A stretch of DNA of 64,000 nucleotides. Origin: Lepisosteus oculatus. Its lineage: Eukaryota; Chordata; Actinopteri; Semionotiformes; Lepisosteidae. Within the stretch, counting starts at the first letter, position 1. Each line of letters starts with the position of its first letter. The stretch covers positions 43,312,157 through 43,376,156 of the forward strand of contig NC_090698.1 of assembly GCF_040954835.1 (NCBI RefSeq). Reading direction: 5' to 3'. Below, one piece after another: positions 56,111 to 64,000 of the stretch. The notes under the pieces were generated by a model, which saw only the letters and a program-made list of their open reading frames with translations, was not told the origin of the DNA and searched no databases. The position numbers and the translations under genes are program-made.

Positions 56111-57889
56111 TATAATGAGTTCATTGATAGGAGGTCGCATATTTTTAGCCTTACATAGAACATGTAGAGAGGTACCATAGAAATACATGTTTTCCCATTC
56201 ACAGAACTACCATGGACCTTTTATATTTTTTTCCCATTGTGAAATTGTTCATAGTTTCTCAAAATTGCTGGTTTATGTATACCTGGGTTTATTTCTTTTT
56301 CAACTGTGAAATAATTGTATTCGTTGCAACAGGTTTCAACATACACTTTGCTGTGAAAAGGCTTTCCGAAAAATGAAAAAAATGATAGTATCCTTTGCTA
56401 TAAGGGGAATTACCTCAATAATAGAGATACATTTTGATTTCTAGGAGGAAGATTTGGGAGGTTTTCACAGCCACACTTTTGATGGCTTAACCTGAGTTGT
56501 GCTGCCCCCTCATAATCCAATTATTTATATAGTTGTATTTTTTTCTAACTGATCTTGCAAGAAACAGCGCCTCAGAATTCAACTCCACTTGTTTTAATGT
56601 CCTGGAGCTGGTTGCTTCTTCCTAGACTTACTCTATATGAAACTGCAAGGATACATGTTTTAAAACGTGCATTTTCACTGTATAGACAATTGCATGATCT
56701 ATAAATTTCTAGTTTCTGTTTTATATAATATTATATTGGTATCCAGGAAAATACTTCAAAATCAAAAGTAATCAGTACTTATGATGACATCATGAAAAAA
56801 ATGTTCAGATTAATTTCAAAGGTTCGATAGTGTTGTGAAACTTCCAAGTTTGGAATATACTGTTCATTTCCAATTCTAGATGTCAGCCACCAAATAGCCT
56901 AATGCATTGTTTGTAGCTGAGGTTTTACCGTTATGAAATCGTAATTAATGTTCAATGATCTTTTTTTCTTTTCATTATTTTTCTAAAAAATTGAATGTGT
57001 GCAGTTCTTCCTAGATCATTGCATTTTAGTGCTTTATGCTGTAGCTCACATCTTGATCTGCAACTTCTCAAATTTCATTAGCATGCAAGATAAATTTTGG
57101 ATGGAATGAATTATTTAGTGAAGAAAGTTGGAAAGGAAAGGGAATTACTGTCGTTTTTTAATTTTTAAAAATGAATACAAAACCTTGAAGTACTGAAATG
57201 GACCAATTTATAACAATCCTCAACTCTTTCATGAGTCAAATGTGACCATACAATTTGAAATGACTTGTGTTGTAAAATTCTGAATCAACCCATTGTTTTT
57301 TACCTTTTTCACCATTGGTTAAATGAATTTCTCCATCGAAGCTACTGTCTTTGTCACTGTTGGTGAAAGGTATTTTATTATGTCAAGAGCTGGTGAAGGA
57401 AGTTTAATCTTAAGAGGATTCCTGCTGAAGATGGCTTTCAGTACTGCCTCAGTGCCAGCTCATGGTAGTCAAAGGCAGGACGGGATTTAGTGTGTTTTGG
57501 GAGTCAAACAATGTTGAATTCTACATTCCTTGACCATATGCTACAGGAAACTAGGAAAGTAGTTGCAGGACCACCAGGAAAGTTTTTTTTTTTTACTCCA
57601 GTTGGAGTTGCAATTTGAAACTGATTCAGATTTGCTGTCAATTCACAAAATCTATAAATTCAACATTTTGAAACACCCTGTGTTTATTTACTTTTTTAAA
57701 CACAAAGTTATTATGAGTACTGTTAAACCTCTATCAAGCTATCAATCAAGGGACATTTATTCCCTCGTACGTTCGCTCAACATAGGTGGTCTCTTAATGT
57801 AGAGCCCAGAAGTCGAGAGTTTTATTTCTTTTTTACTTATGCTTTATTTCTGTGGCATTTCCTTTCAGCCTTTTTCAATGCATATTATT

Positions 57890-58200
57890 CCATCCATCCA
57901 TTTCAGTCCATTTCCATTATAGGAAAATGTATTTCTTGATATTGCAGCTGTATCTATACCTGGAGTCTGTCACACAAGACCTGGGCATATAGCAGGACTA
58001 CAAGTTGGATAGGATACAGAGAGATGTCATTAGACTCAGTCAGAATGTCACTGGATGGTGGGAGCCTACTAGTGCATACATTATGCACAAACCAGGAGGC
58101 CATGCAAACTTCACACATAAGGTGCCCCAGTCCACAATCAAACAAGTGGCCCAAAAGCTAAGAGGTAACAGTGCTAACCATCATATTAAAGTGCCACCCT
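57890..58200 (-). repeat. tRNA-headed SINE-like repeat, GGATGGATGG-tail family (minus, eroded)
   Basis: It starts with CCATCCATCCATTTCAGTCC and ends near GTGCTAACCATCATATTAAA on the plus strand. The centre is strongly diverged. It lies in CERT1 intron 2. Confidence 0.6.
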
Positions 58201-60965
58201 GTATTTATAATAATAATATTTATAAATAATTCTAGAAAGAAAAGACCGTTTCAGTTCTCCAGACTAGCTATTTAATTGCTTATTCAGTCATTCTGAGGTG
58301 AGCTGTCTGAATTGCTCTAGGAGATTTGTCAGCCCACCCACTGGGCCCCCTTTTTTTGTCTTAAGCCTAACATTAAAATAAATGTGATGCTTGACGAATT
58401 TACCACGGTATTTTGCTTCAGACATTTCTTTTGTGCAGAGCATTAAAAAATGAAGAGCAGATCTGACTGTCAGCATTAAGCTGGGGCGGATGGTGGTTTT
58501 TCAAGCATGTGTGCCAACTCGGCAGTGTTTGGTAATTGAGTTTTAGTGTGATAGTTTTAACTTTTCGATCTCGTACGCCAAAAATGTTATTGGAGATTTA
58601 CTGTATGTTATAAGATACCAAGTGCTGCAAATTCTGAGCTGTAAACAGTAACACTGCTGGTGCTGTGCTGGGAGCAGTGACTCAATTTTGACAGTAATGT
58701 TTTCGGTCATCGTAAAAGCGAGTTCAAGGTTATTCTGAAGAATAGTTGATTCAAGTCATTTAAGGAAACGTACTCCTCATTATGTATTAAGTTAGTCTTA
58801 TATATACATATTTACAGTGCTTAGGAAAAGTGAGTTGTAAATTGAGTTGTGATCTGAAAAAAATCAGGCCAGATAATTTGGAAGAGGACATTTTAAAAGC
58901 CCTCTAAGTCAGCCACAGATGACCATTTGCTGATTTCACACAACTTTTACATGAACATTTCATCTGTGTGTATTGAAATATAGTAAAACTAATTTTGTAA
59001 TAGAGCATGACAAAGCCAAGGTTATTAAATGGTGATGTTAACCAGTTAGATTTCATACCCATAAACACGTCTCAGACTAGTCCATTTATCTGTTTACTTT
59101 GATACATTTAAACATGAATATGCAGCAGTTCATTATAACTACATTTTCAAAGTTAGATAAAAATATATTGTCAAACATCTCTATTAAGTAACTGCCTTAA
59201 CAGCAACGTCTTTCTTTAAAACGGTTTTGTATTCACACAAAACAGCAGTTGGTCCTTTATAACACAGCATATTCCAATTTCATTAGCTAACAGTAGCTTG
59301 GAAAAGTATTCGCCCCCTTCCAATGATACTCCATTAAGCTGCATTACTTAAGATGTATACATGTTTTTGGAAAGTGAATATTTTAAATCAAAATATGAGT
59401 GTATTATGTGTAATGACCTTCATTGGTAGCTTACCAATTCTGTGTACATGTACAAATGCAGGGAAATATCCCGCAGTTTTTGTGATTGTCTTTTTAACAC
59501 GGTGCAGTATGAGGAAGGATGTGCAAGCATTTCTGCTATGACAATTTGTATGCTGTGCGAATATGCGAGTTGTGCATGCTGTCAAATTTTCATGACAATT
59601 TCAAGTAAAGCTTGAAAGCCTCAAGTGGATGTAAACCCAGCTGTTTATTCTTGAAGTTGTTACTAGAAAGCCTGCAGGCGAAGCCTGATACTGCCTTTAT
59701 CATATCAGTTCATGTCTTTGAAAACAGATTGAGGAAAGCAAACTCCACTATTGGCAGCATATAAATGCACAGCGTGGCAAATGTGCATTTACACGTAGCA
59801 CAAATTAGGTTGGGGAATATGTAAACTTGAGAACTGCTAAGGTTTTCAACTCAAGAAACTAGACGCATTAGCTCATAATCCCAGAGGTTTTCATTTTTTG
59901 CAGGATCATATGGAAAACTCTTTTTGAGCTGTTGGATGAACTCAAAATTATGAATGGGAGCAATGTATTCCATTTACAATAGGAGGATGAACTTTTTTGT
60001 GTCACTTCCCTATTTTCACAGAACTCACAATATTAATGTAACTTCAAATAGCATACCAACGGTTTTGCTTATAAAGAAGGCAAGAGTGGTTTTAATAATT
60101 AAATTGATAAATACTTCAAGTTAGACAGTACAGTGCCATTATATGTCGTTTCCTAAACTTTTTCAAATAGATTGCAATGCTTGTCCATTTAGGGTAATAT
60201 ATATATATAGGCTATTGGTTTATGTATTATTAAAAAACTTTTGAGCAGTATTAGCAATACATGCACACAAAGAGTTGTTATCCTGTATATAAAAGTACTT
60301 ATTCCCGTTATTTACTAAATGTAATCTGTCAATTTTTCAATCAGACTTTTTCAAGGTATGAACACGCTAAAAATAGGACAAGGTGAGTAATTCTTATTTC
60401 TCATTGTGTAACACAAAAATGAGATTTGCTCTGCACTAGGTGTAATTGGCACAGTTTACTTTTTGTATTTAAACGGTCATTTAGCTGTTATACGTCATCC
60501 TTAAAATTCCTGTTTTGGCGTTACTTAATGAATATGTTGGGACTTGTCCAACGCAGAATGTATTATTAGGTGCCATTGAAAGGTTTACTACCAGTATTCA
60601 CCAAACAGTTTTCCGGAATTGCTTCAGTCAGTTATTGTATTTTGACACGCTTCAAAACCTAAGGCGGATCCAGTCCGTGTTTACGGTTGTCATGGCATGT
60701 GCAGGCGATGATTGTGAGTTGCGTACTGCTGTCCATGTGCACTTCACAGTTGCCTGTGGGGGAAAAACACAAGCATTCTAATTGCATTCATCAAAACAAA
60801 ACGGTCAAATATATTGACACAGTTTCAGATTGTTTTCTCCCATCAAGTGGTTTTGGTTTGTTGATGAAAGTGGAAGTCATTATAAGGTAGAATGATATTC
60901 TGGTTTTAGACGTTGGGGAATCAGTAAGACATCTCATTACGCTGCTCACCGTGTGGCTTGCTTCA

Positions 60966-61103
60966 ATACATCCATCCATTTTCTTACCACTTACCGGAGA
61001 ACATACAAACTCCACACAGACTACACCCCAGGCCCAGAATTGAACCCAGGGCACCAGCGCTGCGAGGCTGCAATGCTAACCTCGGCGCCACCATGCCACC
61101 CAG
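60966..61103 (-). repeat. tRNA-headed SINE-like repeat, GGATGGATGG-tail family (minus, internally deleted)
   Basis: CATCCATCCATTTTCTTACC is followed directly by GAGAACATACAAACTCCACA and GCTGCAATGCTAACCTCGGC. The middle of the element is missing. Confidence 0.8.
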
Positions 61104-62777
61104 ATTCAATGCGTGCACTCAGTATTTAGGAAGGTAACATCAATGAAACTCTTGTTTTACAAGTACTGTTAATTATCTCTGCACATTTTATGAAGTTTCT
61201 TTAAAGAAATACACCAGAAAAGAGCCTGGAACGGTTATTTCCTTTATGTAACCATTCATAAGCAGCGCAAGTTTCAAACTCCTGTTCATGTGTGGGCTGC
61301 CAGTAGTTTCTTGAATTCTTGACTTTTCAAACTGAAACTGATTAGAAGTATAGCTGTACAAGAAACTCAACCAACACAACAGTTAGGGTGGATTTAATCA
61401 GATAGTTTAAAGTGATATTAAACAAAATCACAAAACTTGTGGACAAAAATAAAAATCAAAGAGTCGGGATGTGTTTTCACTTTGACAACTGCTTTTGACA
61501 ACGGTGGCAGACTGATCCTACAGATTTTCTGTACAGATCTGTAAAGAAACACTGTAACACTCTTCTATTATCCTGTCCTGAGACTCTGTCAGTCTGTCTG
61601 AACTAGTGTGTTGAAGTAGAGTATCTCACAGAGGCTGTGTTCAGTCATGTCATGAGCAGCCTGGCAAGTATTATTACCTTTTTATGTTACGGTTCTTATA
61701 GATTCATATTTAGCTCATTTCAGCACTTTGAACACATTGAAACTAACGAGCTTATTAATGAAATTACTGTGGATTAGTATATACATATCTTTGACTAGCT
61801 CTGTATGGGACTGTATTCTGTTGATACTGTTGTGCTATTATTAGAATATGCTTTTGTATTATCCTGTATCATTTTCTATTATTTACTTGATGATGACGGG
61901 CATAAAAGCACAAACCGAAACACTTGCTCATCTTAAATTAGAATACTGCTGGGACAGTCTGGTAAAGGCTACATTATCAGTGCATTGTCTGATATTAAAA
62001 ATGGAATTTGTCTCAGTTCCACTCGGTTGACCATTTTGTAACATGCAATGCCGACATACTCTCCGTGCAACAGAACTCTCATTTTTAGCAGTACTTAGGG
62101 TCCTTTTCTAGTTTTTGTACAAAATGTGAATGTCAATATCTCAAAGGTGGAGGCATAGCAAACTGCTTTTCTTTACTGTGTGTCTTTATAGTTTTTACAT
62201 TTGTGTCCATTGATACAGAAGCTAATTGCTGCCATCAAGAAAAAATGTCACGTTTCTCATAATTATGTGTAAATGGTTTATATTTGTATAACAAAAATAT
62301 ACAAATGATCATTTGAATGTATACATAACCTACTGCATCGTGCAGTGACAGTACTGATACTGTAACTCAGATGGAACTGTGGGGTTAGCGTTTGTGAGGG
62401 TGTCCAATCCTGCAGAATTTCGACTGGGGTTTAGTTGAAATTTTACCATTTGTGCGCAATATGAACATAGTCATTATATCCATGATGTATCCTTAAACAA
62501 GAAAGAGTCTACCGTGCAATTGATTCCAAAGTTTATAACTGAATTTCAGCTAATGAGACTGTAGGTATTTTATTACAATTGTGCTATCATGTGATTACAT
62601 AAAGTACGCAATAATGTATTATCTCATTATTATGAGATACTGTGCTACCTCATAATAGCAAAAAGAATTAAAGAACTTTAATTACAAGATACTCCTGAAT
62701 TTTTTTTTTTTGATGGCAGCATTTGAAAATATTTAAGTAGTGATATTGGGAATCGCCAGGTGTTGATATTGTTAGAG

Positions 62778-62813
62778 CACTAGACCTAGTTCTGTTTTTT
62801 AATAGGTCTAGTG
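62778..62813. repeat. Perfect 11-bp inverted repeat
   Basis: CACTAGACCTA (62778-62788) and TAGGTCTAGTG (62803-62813) flank a 14-base loop. Confidence 0.85.
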
Positions 62814-62982
62814 ATGTTTCAGTTTTTTGGCTTTTGAGCAGGCCATCTGACAGTGAGCCATACTTTTTTTTTTCTGCACTTTAAACACTTTAAACTTTGT
62901 TTCAATACATGTCTTCTAACTTGTGATGAAGCTGGAATGGGTGTCATTCCACGTTATTATGGATAATAACTTCTGTAGTTTT

Positions 62983-63008
62983 TTAGGTGGGTAGCTGCGT
63001 CAGCCTGA
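62983..63008 (+). mobile_element. Short end fragment of the foldback MITE family
   Basis: AGGTGGGTAGCTGCGTCAGC matches the outer flank of the element at 34750 with one change. Confidence 0.5.
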
Positions 63009-63136
63009 AGAATAAAATATTTCTGAATTAAGTAAAATCAATAATTTTTTTTCCTCTTCAAATTATTGTGCGTTGTGTTCATCAAGTGTCCAATATACCA
63101 TTTATTCATTACTACATCTTTATTGTTTGAACAGCA

Positions 63137-63376
63137 TTATCCTTTAAAAAAATCAAATATAGTGCAGAAAAAAATCAGTTCCAAAAAGGTATTTAGCTCT
63201 GCTTCCAGAAGCTTTTGTATCTTCCACAGGTTAACTGTAACTGTACCTATGTCTTCATTTTTATTCTCAGGAATGGATTTTAACATTTCAGTCAAAATAA
63301 ATTCTGCAGGTGAAATCTGTTGCTTGTTTTGTTCTTCCTGAAAGCTGTGCATTCCAGTATAAATAGGTACTTCCAA
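63137..63376 (-). other. Unassigned coding-like frame in CERT1 intron 2
   Basis: 79 codons open on the minus strand, with SPAEFILTEMLKSIPENKNE and TVTVNLWKIQKLLEAELNT resembling helical protein. No ATG start in a good context, and I do not recognise it. Confidence 0.25.
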
Positions 63377-64000
63377 TGCGATTTAAATGTAAAAATCCTT
63401 TTTCTTCATAGTTTTTCATACTAATGTGCATATACTGTATACTTGTTCACTGTCTTTTTTAAAATGTCTGTATAGACCACCGCATTGTTTTTGTTCCTGG
63501 ATTCATCATATCACTTACAGAGACGCAGAGCTCTTCAGTTGCACACGGCAGCAGCCTTTTCTCATCCAATCAGCACATTCATAAGCTGTGATCCTTTGAG
63601 AATGTGAACTGTGCAGCATTTCATTGATAAATGACTCCTTGTAATTTTAGTCCCCTCCCAAAAAGAATTTCAGGAATTTTGTTTTTCTGGGAGTCCCAAG
63701 CCAGGCAATAAAAAGACCATATGTAGGGTGTAGTTTAAAGATTCATCTCAAGAATGTAGAGGAAATTTGAGCACTGTTATAGTCCCTTAATTTTCTGCAG
63801 TTGATAGTAAATGTCTTGAGTCAAATTGTAAATTTGTTTAAAATATCAGATTATTTTATGCTGGTATCGGTTAAAGAGTTAATTACTTCTGTCCTTCCAT
63901 TTTTTCGTTCTTCATTTCACTTATTGCCTCTGCACTTTTGTGTTTCGGAGCGTGGTGTTTTGAATGAAGTGTCAATATGCATATTCATCTGTTATGACTA

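Larger units (their letters stand above)
45399..64000 (+). other. CERT1: CERT1 intron 2 (continues beyond the window)
   Basis: I searched for the next PH-domain exon ([20 protein letters not shown] in human) and found none, so the rest of the window appears to be one intron of at least 18.6 kb. It holds a MITE, two eroded SINEs and unexplained open frames, listed separately. The stretches 47.0-50.0, 51.1-56.0, 56.2-57.8 and 58.3-60.9 kb show nothing else I can name. Confidence 0.75.

Noticed and set aside
55796..56188. 130-codon minus-strand open frame in CERT1 intron 2
   Set aside because: No recognisable motif, no good start, many cysteines and mixed composition, and it overlaps another open frame on the plus strand. 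Chance is likely.
62610..62655. TATCTCAT/ATGAGATA inverted repeat
   Set aside because: Only 8-bp arms in very AT-rich sequence; expected by chance at this scale.
1..64000. CRISPR array, bacterial operon or prophage
   Set aside because: All recognised genes are spliced vertebrate genes, and repeats are dispersed rather than regularly spaced.

Overview
The window is a vertebrate nuclear genome segment: short exons with consensus GT-AG splice sites in long AT-rich introns, one CpG-rich promoter, and many dispersed SINE-like and MITE-like repeats. The proteins match vertebrate ANKDD1B, POLK and CERT1. The repeats (a tRNA-headed family ending in GGATGGATGG, a 5S-rRNA-headed SINE, and foldback elements) are of kinds common in ray-finned fish, so I infer a ray-finned fish, possibly a non-teleost lineage. 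The species cannot be read from the sequence.

Layout. (1) About 1-8.6 kb, minus strand: the 5' part of ANKDD1B, nine exons giving 327 residues and mostly one ankyrin repeat per exon. The gene runs off the left edge before its death domain. (2) 8.6-14.5 kb: intergenic DNA plus the probable POLK 3' UTR, with a 20-bp-arm palindrome and several hairpins. (3) 14.5-38.4 kb, minus strand: all 14 coding exons of POLK (DNA polymerase kappa), which join in frame to 892 codons plus stop. (4) About 38.4-43.4 kb: POLK 5' non-coding region, then a CpG-rich divergent promoter with a perfect cAMP-response-element palindrome and a YY1-type site. (5) 43.45-64 kb, plus strand: exons 1 and 2 of CERT1 (ceramide transfer protein), then intron 2, which runs past the right edge.

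The order ANKDD1B-POLK-CERT1, with POLK and CERT1 head to head, is the arrangement on human chromosome 5q13, so this is a conserved syntenic block. The three genes do not form a pathway: POLK is a translesion polymerase, CERT1 moves ceramide from the ER to the Golgi, and the role of ANKDD1B is not well known. The functional link visible here is the shared promoter of POLK and CERT1.

I did not find a clearly new system. The best leads are the 41-nt palindrome after POLK, two Rev1-interaction-like FF motifs and an internal consensus PIP box in POLK, a candidate POLK 5' UTR exon with strong splice sites, a compound 5S-rRNA-derived SINE locus, and coding-like open frames of unknown origin in POLK intron 12 and CERT1 intron 2. 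Exon coordinates come from reading splice sites and checking phase and length by hand. Repeat boundaries are approximate.
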